From positions 1 through 18,077 of the forward strand of contig CAZCPY010000061.1 of assembly GCA_964499865.1 (NCBI GenBank): a DNA stretch of 18,077 nt, given 5' to 3'. The stretch's first letter is position 1; every line of letters begins with the position of its first letter. Below are positions 7,548 to 13,649 of this stretch, one piece after another. Source of the stretch: JANOGU01 sp964499865 (GTDB taxonomy: Bacteria; Pseudomonadota; Alphaproteobacteria; Rhodobacterales; Rhodobacteraceae). The notes below the pieces were generated by a model. It was not told the DNA's origin. It saw only the letters and a list, made by a program, of their open reading frames with translations, and searched no databases. The position numbers were made by a program, and so were the translations under genes.

Positions 7548-8486
7548 ATGCAGGCCCTGCTTGACGTCATCCTGCCCGTCTTCGTGGTCATCGCCGCGGG
7601 CTACGGGCTGACGCGCGCGGGCATGTTCGGCGATGCGGCGATCGACGGGCTGATGCGCTTTGCCCAGTCGGTGGCGCTTCCCCTGCTGCTGTTCCGCAAC
7701 GTTGCGGGGCTGGATCTGGCGCAGGCGTTCCAGCCGGGGCTGCTGGTCAGCTTCTACGCGGGTGCCTTCTCGGGCTTTGCCGCGGGCTTTGCCGGGGCGC
7801 GCTACATCTTCGGCAGGCCGCTGACCGACAGCGTGGCCATCGGCTTTGCCTGCCTGTTCTCGAATTCGCTGCTGCTCGGCACCGCGATCACCGAACGGGC
7901 CTACGGGACTGCGGCGCTGGCCGGGAATTTCGCCATCATCGCGATCCATGCGCCGGTGCTGTATGCCGCGGGCATCGCGGCGATGGAGGCGGCAAAGGCG
8001 CAGGGGCAGGGCCTGTCGCTGCGCGCGCTGGGCGGTCAGATCGGGCGGGCGATCCTGACCCAGCCGCTGGTGATCGGCATCCTCTGCGGCTTTGCCGTCA
8101 ACCTGTCGGGCCTGGCCGTGCCCGGCGTGCTGGGGTCGGCGATGGACATGCTGATCCGCGCGGCGATCCCGGCGGCGCTGTTCGGGCTGGGGGGCGTTCT
8201 CCACCGCTATCGCCCCGAAGGCGACCGGGCGACCATCGCCATGATCTGCGCCGTCAGCCTGGTGCTGCATCCGGCGGTGACCTGGTCCCTGGGGCGGTTC
8301 GTCTTCGCGCTGGATACCGCGTCGCTGCGGTCTGCCGTGGTGACCGCCGCCATGGCGCCCGGCGTCAACGCCTATCTCTTTGCCCACATGTATGGCGTGG
8401 CCCGTCGCGTGGCCGCCACCGCCGTTCTGGTCGCCACCGCGGCCTCGGTCCTGACGGTGTGGTTCTGGCTGTCGATCCTGCCCTGA
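7548..8486 (+). CDS. AEC (auxin efflux carrier) family transporter
   Basis: This 312-aa integral membrane protein has about ten hydrophobic segments arranged in two halves separated by a hydrophilic linker (around 145-160). The start LLDVILPVFVVIAAGYGLTR, the motif LPLLLFRNVA and FACLFSNSLLLGTAITERAYG are characteristic of the AEC family (Pfam Mem_trans). Bacterial members are proton-driven or uniport carriers for compounds such as malate or malonate, but the substrate cannot be read here. ATG 7548 lies 7 nt after the metallo-hydrolase stop, so it is probably the last gene of the holB operon. Its stop is only 6 nt from the stop of the convergent M15 peptidase gene. Confidence 0.9.
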   Translation: MQALLDVILPVFVVIAAGYGLTRAGMFGDAAIDGLMRFAQSVALPLLLFRNVAGLDLAQAFQPGLLVSFYAGAFSGFAAGFAGARYIFGRPLTDSVAIGFACLFSNSLLLGTAITERAYGTAALAGNFAIIAIHAPVLYAAGIAAMEAAKAQGQGLSLRALGGQIGRAILTQPLVIGILCGFAVNLSGLAVPGVLGSAMDMLIRAAIPAALFGLGGVLHRYRPEGDRATIAMICAVSLVLHPAVTWSLGRFVFALDTASLRSAVVTAAMAPGVNAYLFAHMYGVARRVAATAVLVATAASVLTVWFWLSILP

Positions 8487-8487
8487 A

Positions 8488-8515
8488 GGCGGTCAGATCT
8501 TCCCTTCCGACCGCC
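8488..8515. terminator. Inverted repeat between convergent genes, possible bidirectional terminator
   Basis: GGCGGTC (8488-8494) pairs with GACCGCC (8509-8515) around a 14-nt loop. It spans the 6-nt gap between the AEC transporter stop and the opposing peptidase stop and runs into the peptidase 3' end. There is no T run on either side, so termination is plausible by position only. Confidence 0.4.
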
Positions 8516-9407
8516 ACTGCATGATCTTTTCCTTCGACACCTCGAAATGCATCGAGTCCTCGCGGCTGAAGGAGGCGCCCCAGAACCAGCCTTCCTGCTG
8601 GAAGAAGTCGGCCATGATCGTCAGGCCAAGCTGCGTCTTGCCGTCCCCCAGCGTGTCAAGCTGGCTGTCGATGTTGAGGTCCACCGCCAGCCCGAAGGAA
8701 TGCGAGGAGACCGAATTCGCCCCCCCCCCCCGGATGCGCCGCACGCACAAGGCACCCGCGGTGTCGATCCGGTTGTAGAGGTCCTCGTCGACCTCCTTGA
8801 TCTTCTCGAACACCGCGCGCAGGGATTCGACGGCCGGTTTCAGCATCGACACCCGGATCGGGCCGATATCCTCGGTCACCAGCAGCGCCTTGAGCGTGGG
8901 GTTCGTCATCGGCTCGCAGTCGTCCGACAGCGATTCGCGCGGCATGCCGAACAGCTCGATCTGAAAACTGGGCGAAGGCACCGACAGCGCCCCGTTGTCC
9001 ACCCGGCGCCCGGCCAGAAGGACGGTCTGCGCATAGCTGTCGGCGATGGCGTTTTCACCGTCGTCGAACAGCGCCTCGCCCGACGAGATGCCGGTGCCCG
9101 CCTCGCCCGCGGGCGGGCGGGCGGCGAGGGCGGAGATCTGCTCCTCGGCCGCCTTCATGCGGTTCTGCAGGTCCTCGATCTGCTGGCGCATCATCTCGAT
9201 CTCGATGCGCGCGCCGCTGTCCACCGCGGCACCGCCCCCGGGCACCGCCACCCCGCCCGAGGACAGCACGGCCCGCAGGCCGAGGTAGACCGCCGGCGCC
9301 AGCACCAGACCGACGGCGACGATGACCGCGGGCACGATCCAGTCGGGCCCCTTGGGCGGCGGCGGCGGGGCGGGGGCGTGCTTCTGCAGGTGGGGCGGAG
9401 GGGCCAC
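8493..9407 (-). CDS. Membrane-anchored M15-family peptidase (VanY/D-Ala-D-Ala carboxypeptidase-like) with coiled coil
   Basis: The 304-aa product has a short proline-rich cytoplasmic tail, one membrane segment at about 24-47, a coiled coil at about 67-97 (MMRQQIEDLQNRMKAAEEQ) and a C-terminal M15 zinc-peptidase domain at about 150-300. Zinc ligands are H236 and D243 in SHSFGLAVD and H287 in EDSMHFE. The family cleaves D-Ala-containing peptide crosslinks or stem peptides in peptidoglycan, so the domain should act in the periplasm. GTG 9407 is chosen because the sequence upstream of it does not look coding; ATG 9515 is the alternative. The ribosome-binding site is weak. Codons 226-230 hold 12 consecutive G (8720-8731 on the plus strand are C), just before the first zinc ligand, so a slip of one base would remove the active site. 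Confidence 0.82.
   Translation of the reverse strand: MAPPPHLQKHAPAPPPPPKGPDWIVPAVIVAVGLVLAPAVYLGLRAVLSSGGVAVPGGGAAVDSGARIEIEMMRQQIEDLQNRMKAAEEQISALAARPPAGEAGTGISSGEALFDDGENAIADSYAQTVLLAGRRVDNGALSVPSPSFQIELFGMPRESLSDDCEPMTNPTLKALLVTEDIGPIRVSMLKPAVESLRAVFEKIKEVDEDLYNRIDTAGALCVRRIRGGGANSVSSHSFGLAVDLNIDSQLDTLGDGKTQLGLTIMADFFQQEGWFWGASFSREDSMHFEVSKEKIMQWRSEGKI
8720..8731 (-). repeat. Homopolymeric G12 tract inside the M15 peptidase gene
   Basis: The plus strand reads 12 consecutive C, so the coding strand has G12, encoding R-G-G-G-A at residues 226-230. It is the longest mononucleotide run I see in the window. Tracts of this length mediate slipped-strand phase variation in several bacteria, and they are also prone to sequencing error. 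In the length given here the gene is in frame. Confidence 0.9.
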
Positions 9408-9423
9408 GGCGCGGGATCCGGTC

Positions 9424-9443
9424 TTGCGTGCAAACGCAATATA
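9424..9443. promoter_or_regulatory. 16-bp palindrome overlapping a candidate minus-strand -10 of the peptidase gene
   Basis: TTGCGT (9424-9429) and ACGCAA (9434-9439) are exact reverse complements with a 4-nt spacer. On the minus strand the sequence TATATT (9443 to 9438) resembles a -10 box and overlaps one arm, with the GTG start 30 nt downstream. The -35 region is poor. Symmetry and position suit a repressor operator, but no regulator gene is adjacent, and a short leader hairpin is an equally valid reading. Confidence 0.4.
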
Positions 9444-9501
9444 CACGCCGGAAAACGAAAGGGAACCGCGGCAAGGCGGAGCCCGGGCTGCGGCAAACCC
9501 G

Positions 9502-9529
9502 TTGTGGGCCTGCATCTCTGTGCTATACG
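9502..9529 (+). promoter_or_regulatory. Candidate promoter of the Ser/Thr kinase gene (extended -10)
   Basis: TTGTGG (9502-9507) is followed after 16 nt by TATACG (9524-9529), which is preceded by TGC, giving an extended -10 (TGCTATACG). A start near 9536 would give a leader of about 110 nt containing the small upstream ORF. This is a motif match without experimental support. Confidence 0.5.
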
Positions 9530-9569
9530 GTGTGCCAGAAGCGGTGATGCGACAGGACGGAGGTTGCCG

Positions 9570-9635
9570 ATGCAGCGCGCTCTGCCCCGCGTCGGAACCC
9601 ACCCCAGCGCCCCCGGTCCGCGGGCCGCGAGCTGA
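9570..9635 (+). CDS. Small upstream ORF (21 aa) in the kinase leader
   Basis: An ATG at 9570 opens a 21-codon frame (MQRALPRVGTHPSAPGPRAA plus a final S) ending in TGA at 9633-9635, 10 nt before the kinase start. GGAGG at 9559-9563 with 6-nt spacing is one of the best Shine-Dalgarno matches nearby, whereas the kinase ATG has only a weak one (ACAGGCAGACC). The peptide has no recognisable domain. The arrangement suggests translational coupling or leader-peptide control of the kinase; alternatively the strong site is coincidental. It is not in frame with the kinase. Confidence 0.35.
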   Translation: MQRALPRVGTHPSAPGPRAAS

Positions 9636-9645
9636 CAGGCAGACC

Positions 9646-11859
9646 ATGGCCGAACGGTCCTCGAGTTCCGACACGTTCCGCATCGGCGACATCCTCAACA
9701 ACACCTACAAGATCGAGGCCGTCCTCGGCCGCGGCGGCACCTCCGAGGTGTACCGCGGGCGGTCCGAGATCTCGGGCCGCGTGGTCGCGATCAAGGTGCT
9801 GAAGGCCGAGCTGTCCAAGGACGAGGCCTACCTGCGCCTGATGACGCGCGAAGAGGCGATCCGCGACGTGCGCCACGAGGCGGTCGTGCGCTATTCCGAA
9901 AACTACCGCACGCCCGAAGGCCATGTCTTCCTGGTGATGGACTACGTGGACGGCCCCACGCTCGACAAGCGGATGGCCGAGGGCACGCTGACGGTGCAGG
10001 ACCTGCTGGTGATCGGCGCCCGGGTGACCGAGGGCCTTGTCGCCGCCCATGCCCGCCGCGTGGTGCACCGCGACCTCAGCCCTGACAACATCATCCTGCG
10101 CGACGGCAAGCCGGAAGAGGCCGTGATCATCGACTTCGGCATCGCCAAGGATGACCGGCCCGGGGCCGAGACCATCGTCGGCAACGAATTCGCCGGCAAG
10201 TACGCCTATGCCGCGCCGGAACAGCTGCACGGCCACACCGATGCGCGGTCCGACCTCTATGCGCTTGGCGCCACGCTGCTGGCGGCGTTCCGCGGCCGGT
10301 CGCCCGACCTGGGCGCCAACCCGGTCGAGATGCTGGCCAAGAAGGACCGCCCGCTGGACACCTCGGGCGTGCCGGAACCCCTGCGGTCCTTCATCGACCG
10401 CATGACCGCGCCCGCGCCCGAGGAACGGGTGCAGACGGCGGTCGAGGCGCTGCGGATCCTCGTGCCCGACTACCAGCCGACGCAGCCCGGCGTGCGCCTG
10501 TTCACCACGCCGCCGCCCGACCCCGACGCGACCCGCATCGCGCGTCCGCCGCCGCCCGGCAGCAAGGCGCCGCCGCCGCGGGCGACCGCGACGCCCGGGC
10601 GCGGCGCTTCGGCCGTGCCTCAGCCGCCCGAGCCCGCACCCGTGCCGCAGAAGTCGCGCGGCGGGCTGATCGCCTTCGCCGCCGTCCTGCTGCTGGCGCT
10701 GGCGGGCATCGGCGCCTGGGCCGGGGGGCTGTTCGACCGCTTTGCCGCCGCGACCGTGCCGGTGGCCGACCCCTACGTGCTGTCCGTCACCCGCGCGCCC
10801 GGCCAGCCGCCGGTCGCCAAGGGCTTTGCCCCGACCGGGGCGCTGGTGGCCGCCCTGGGCGAGCGCATGACGCGCGACGGCGGAGCGGCGCAGGTGACGC
10901 TGGCGACCGGCGCGATTGCCGAAGGCTGGGGCGCCGAGGTCGTGGCGATGGTCGACGCCCTGGCGCCGCTGCCGGAATGGACGCTGACGGTGACCGGCAA
11001 CCAGGCCGCGGTGACCGCGCTTGCGGTGGACGCGGGCCAGCGCGATGCGGTGGCCCTTGCGCTGGACGGCGCGGGCCAGGCGCTGGCGCTTTCGGCCGAC
11101 ATCGCCGTGGGCCCGCGGCTGCTGGCGGCCGAGGCGGTGGCGCAGGTGCTGGCGGGGGCGGCCGATTGTGGCCCGCTGACGCTGACCCCGCCGCCGCAAG
11201 GCGGCTGGCCGCTGGGCGCGTCCGTGTCGGTGGCCGGCCCGGTGGCGCAGGAGGCGACGCGCCAGGCGCTGGCGCAGGGCCTGGCCGCGGTGATCGGCGA
11301 CCGCACCGCGGCGGTGGAGGTCACGGTGCTGAACCCCACGCTCTGCGCCGTCGAGACGGCGCTGCCCGGTGCAGCCTCGGGCGGGTTCCGCGTCGTCTTC
11401 GGCTTCGGCGACCGCCCCGACCCCAACCCGCAGGCGCGCTATTTCGTGGGCGAAAACCCGGTGATCGACGTGGTGATCCCGGCAGAAGTGACCCAGGGCT
11501 TCCTCTGGGTCTCGATCATCGACGTGACCGGCAGCGTCTTCCACCTGCTGCCCAACCTCAACCGCCCCGACAATTCGGTGGCCACCCTGCGCGAGGGGCG
11601 GACGGGCGAGGTGACGGTTCGCGTCGCCTATTCCATCGCCGAGGCCACGGGCACCGCGCGCATGGCCTTTGTGGTGGACGACAGCGTCAAGGGCAGCAGC
11701 AAGGTCGTCGTCCTGCACGCCGCCGACCAGGCCTTCGCCACCCTGCGCCCGATGTCCGAGGCGCTGGAGGACTTCGCCGCCGCCGTCGCCGCAGTTGGCC
11801 AGTCGCCCGACGGCGGGCCGCGCTTCACCGTCGACGGCGGCATCCTGACCACCGAGTGA
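9646..11859 (+). CDS. Transmembrane Ser/Thr protein kinase with periplasmic DUF4384-like C-terminal region
   Basis: This 737-aa protein is a Hanks-type kinase anchored in the inner membrane. The kinase domain runs from about 18 to 285: Gly-rich loop LGRGGTSEV (27-35), ATP lysine K50 (VAIK), HRDLSPDN with catalytic D143 and N148, DFG at 163-165 and APE at 190-192, so it should be active. A proline-rich linker (about 290-335) leads to one membrane segment at about 341-361. About 375 residues follow outside: two alanine/glycine-rich segments that look like BON/OmpA-type repeats (each with a T-V-T-G or V-A-G-P turn), then a DUF4384-like domain with NPVIDVVIPAEVTQGFLWVS and VFHLLPNLNRPDN. The start at ATG 9646 is chosen because kinase homology begins at once; the open frame upstream does not look coding. 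It is divergent from the M15 peptidase. The ligand and targets are unknown. Confidence 0.9.
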   Translation: MAERSSSSDTFRIGDILNNTYKIEAVLGRGGTSEVYRGRSEISGRVVAIKVLKAELSKDEAYLRLMTREEAIRDVRHEAVVRYSENYRTPEGHVFLVMDYVDGPTLDKRMAEGTLTVQDLLVIGARVTEGLVAAHARRVVHRDLSPDNIILRDGKPEEAVIIDFGIAKDDRPGAETIVGNEFAGKYAYAAPEQLHGHTDARSDLYALGATLLAAFRGRSPDLGANPVEMLAKKDRPLDTSGVPEPLRSFIDRMTAPAPEERVQTAVEALRILVPDYQPTQPGVRLFTTPPPDPDATRIARPPPPGSKAPPPRATATPGRGASAVPQPPEPAPVPQKSRGGLIAFAAVLLLALAGIGAWAGGLFDRFAAATVPVADPYVLSVTRAPGQPPVAKGFAPTGALVAALGERMTRDGGAAQVTLATGAIAEGWGAEVVAMVDALAPLPEWTLTVTGNQAAVTALAVDAGQRDAVALALDGAGQALALSADIAVGPRLLAAEAVAQVLAGAADCGPLTLTPPPQGGWPLGASVSVAGPVAQEATRQALAQGLAAVIGDRTAAVEVTVLNPTLCAVETALPGAASGGFRVVFGFGDRPDPNPQARYFVGENPVIDVVIPAEVTQGFLWVSIIDVTGSVFHLLPNLNRPDNSVATLREGRTGEVTVRVAYSIAEATGTARMAFVVDDSVKGSSKVVVLHAADQAFATLRPMSEALEDFAAAVAAVGQSPDGGPRFTVDGGILTTE

Positions 11860-11885
11860 CCCGCGCTCGCGCTGCGCCGCGGCGA

Positions 11886-11915
11886 TTGACCTCACCCGCC
11901 GCCTGCCCCAGATAG
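11886..11915 (+). promoter_or_regulatory. Candidate promoter of scoAB
   Basis: TTGACC (11886-11891) and AGATAG (11910-11915) are separated by 18 nt; CAGATA with 17 nt is the alternative. It sits in the 80-nt gap after the kinase gene, about 25 nt upstream of the scoA start. The -35 is a five-of-six match and the -10 is weak. It suggests scoAB has its own transcript rather than depending on the kinase gene. Confidence 0.45.
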
Positions 11916-11939
11916 GGGCGGACTGGACGGGAGAGTGGC

Positions 11940-12644
11940 ATGAACAAGGTCTACCCCAGCGCGGCCGCGGCCTTGTCCGGCCTGCTGAAGGACGGAATGC
12001 TGATCGCCTCGGGCGGTTTCGGCCTCTGCGGCATTCCCGAACTGTGCATCGCCGCGATCCGCGACAGCGGGGTCAAGGGGCTGACGGTCGCCTCGAACAA
12101 CGCGGGCGTGGACGGTTTCGGGCTGGGCGTCCTGCTGGCGACCCGGCAGGTGCGCAAGATGATCTCGTCCTACGTGGGCGAGAATGCCGAGTTCATGCGC
12201 CAGTACCTGAGCGGAGAGCTGGAGCTCGAGTTCAACCCGCAGGGCACGCTGGCCGAACGGATGCGGGCGGGGGGCGCGGGCATCCCCGGCTTCTACACCG
12301 CCACGGGCGTGGGCACGGTGATCGCCGAGGGCAAGGAGCATCACGACTTTGACGGCCGGACCTATATCCTGGAACGCGGGATCGTGGCCGACCTGTCCAT
12401 CGTCAAGGCGTGGCGCGCCGACCCCTCGGGCAACCTTGTCTTCCGCAAGACCGCGCGGAACTTCAACGTCCCCGCCGCCACCTGCGGGCGCGTCTGCGTG
12501 GCCGAGGTGGAGCAGATCGTGCCGCTCGGCTCGCTCGACCCCGACGCGATCCACCTGCCGGGCATCTACGTGCACCGGTTGGTGCAGGGGAGCCACGAGA
12601 AGCGGATCGAGCAGCGGACCGTGCGCAAGAGGGAGGCCGTCTGA
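11940..12644 (+). CDS. scoA: 3-oxoacid (succinyl-CoA:acetoacetate) CoA-transferase subunit A
   Basis: This is the alpha subunit of the enzyme that moves CoA from succinyl-CoA to acetoacetate, allowing ketone bodies and polyhydroxybutyrate-derived acetoacetate to be used. The 234-aa length is normal for the family. Diagnostic stretches are SGGFGLCGIPE (about 24-34), SNNAGVDGFGLG, and PQGTLAERMRAGGAGIPGFY, which are shared by SCOT/AtoD-type subunits. The start at ATG 11940 has GGGAG at 11929-11933. It is followed one base after its stop by the subunit B gene, so the two chains are made together. Subunit A of acetate- or other acid-specific CoA-transferases is similar, but the sequence fits the succinyl-CoA:3-ketoacid class best. 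Confidence 0.92.
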   Translation: MNKVYPSAAAALSGLLKDGMLIASGGFGLCGIPELCIAAIRDSGVKGLTVASNNAGVDGFGLGVLLATRQVRKMISSYVGENAEFMRQYLSGELELEFNPQGTLAERMRAGGAGIPGFYTATGVGTVIAEGKEHHDFDGRTYILERGIVADLSIVKAWRADPSGNLVFRKTARNFNVPAATCGRVCVAEVEQIVPLGSLDPDAIHLPGIYVHRLVQGSHEKRIEQRTVRKREAV

Positions 12645-12645
12645 C

Positions 12646-13269
12646 ATGTGGGACCGCAACCGGATGGCCGCCCGTGCCGCGCAGGAACTGCAGGACGGGA
12701 CTTACGTGAACCTCGGCATCGGCATTCCGACGCTGGTGTCGAACTACATCCCCGCGGGCGTGTCGGTCACGCTGCAGTCGGAGAACGGCATGCTGGGGAT
12801 GGGGCCCTTTCCCTGGGAGGGCGAGGAAGACCCCGACCTGATCAATGCCGGCAAGCAGACGATCACGGAACTGCCGCAGACCGCCTATTTCGACAGCGCC
12901 ACGTCATTCGCGATGATCCGCGGCGGCAAGATCGCCATGGCGATCCTGGGCGCGATGGAGGTGGCGGAAAACGGCGACCTCGCCAACTGGATGATCCCGG
13001 GCAAGCTCGTCAAGGGCATGGGCGGGGCGATGGACCTGGTGGCGGGCGTGGGCCGGGTGGTGGTGGTGATGGACCACACCGCGAAGTCGGGCGAATCCAA
13101 GGTGCTGAAGCGGTGCACCCTGCCCTTGACCGGCGCGGGCGTGGTCGACCGGATCATCACCAACCTGGGCGTGCTGGACGTGGTGCCGGGGGGGCTGAGG
13201 CTGGTGGAACTGGCGGACGGCGTGACCGAGGCGGACCTGCGCGCGGCGACCGAGGCGACGCTTGTCTGA
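12646..13269 (+). CDS. scoB: 3-oxoacid (succinyl-CoA:acetoacetate) CoA-transferase subunit B
   Basis: This 207-aa beta subunit carries the catalytic glutamate that forms the CoA-thioester intermediate: E46 in LQSENGMLGMGP. The glycine-rich NLGIGIPTLVSNYIP and the FDSATSFAMIRGGKIAMAIL and GAMEV segments are typical of ScoB/AtoA. GGGAGG at 12630-12635 precedes ATG 12646, which lies one base after the scoA stop. The last codons overlap the start of a small acetyltransferase gene by 8 nt, so scoA, scoB and that gene probably form one transcript. Confidence 0.94.
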   Translation: MWDRNRMAARAAQELQDGTYVNLGIGIPTLVSNYIPAGVSVTLQSENGMLGMGPFPWEGEEDPDLINAGKQTITELPQTAYFDSATSFAMIRGGKIAMAILGAMEVAENGDLANWMIPGKLVKGMGGAMDLVAGVGRVVVVMDHTAKSGESKVLKRCTLPLTGAGVVDRIITNLGVLDVVPGGLRLVELADGVTEADLRAATEATLV

Positions 13270-13552
13270 CTTCGAGATCCAGCGCGAAGTCACAGGTTCC
13301 AGGGGCCGCTACGTGATCCGCAAGGACGGCGCCGAGGCGGAACTGACCTGGTCCATCACCACGCCCACGCTGGTGATCGCCGACCACACCGGGGTGCCCG
13401 ACGCCTTCCGCGGCACGGGGGCGGGGCTGGCCCTGGTGACGCGGCTGGTCGAGGACGCGCGGCGCGAAGGCTTCAAGGTGATGCCGCTGTGCCCCTTCGT
13501 GAACGCGCAGAGGAAGCGCCACCCGGAATGGGCGGACGCCTTTTCCGTCTGA
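13262..13552 (+). CDS. Small GNAT-family N-acetyltransferase (YjdJ-like)
   Basis: This 96-aa protein matches the minimal single-domain acetyltransferase family (Pfam Acetyltransf_CG). The acetyl-CoA loop is VPDAFRGTGAGLALVTRLVE, and the conserved C-terminal MPLCPFVNAQRKRHPEW contains the C-P-F motif of this subfamily. The substrate is unknown. No ATG is available at the right place; TTG 13262 is supported by GAGG at 13252-13255 and by the start of homologous sequence (SDFEIQRE). The overlap with the end of scoB (TTGTCTGA) implies coupled translation. An intergenic repeat with hairpins follows its stop. Confidence 0.85.
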   Translation: MSDFEIQREVTGSRGRYVIRKDGAEAELTWSITTPTLVIADHTGVPDAFRGTGAGLALVTRLVEDARREGFKVMPLCPFVNAQRKRHPEWADAFSV

Positions 13553-13580
13553 GGCGGCACCTGTCCCCGCGGTCGCAGAT

Positions 13581-13635
13581 GGGGGCTCTGCCCCCGGCCT
13601 GCGGCCTCCCCCAGGGTATTTTCGCCAAGATGAAG
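13581..13635. repeat. Rhodobacteraceae-type intergenic repeat with terminator-like hairpin
   Basis: GGGGGC (13581-13586) pairs with GCCCCC (13590-13595) over a 3-nt loop. A GGCC-TGC-GGCC mini-hairpin (13596-13606) and CCCCC follow, then AGGGTATTTTCGCCAAGATG and AAG (13613-13635). From memory, G-rich hairpin plus a conserved TATTTT-n-GCCAAGATGAAG tail recurs in gene-end positions across Rhodobacteraceae genomes. Here it sits between convergent genes (GNAT and transglycosylase) and can serve as a terminator for both. Only one copy is in the window. Confidence 0.65.
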
Positions 13636-13649
13636 CTGCGGGCGCGCGC

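Noticed and set aside
9408..9515. Longer M15 peptidase start at ATG 9515
   Set aside because: The extra 36 residues do not look coding and overlap the divergent promoter region. Kept only as an alternative because the chosen GTG has a weak RBS.
9322..9645. N-terminal extension of the kinase frame
   Set aside because: It is antisense to the peptidase N-terminus, lacks kinase homology and would place the start upstream of the candidate promoter.
9523..11895. A 790-codon antisense frame over the kinase gene
   Set aside because: Composition is Arg/His/Gly-rich without motifs. The kinase frame has every catalytic motif.
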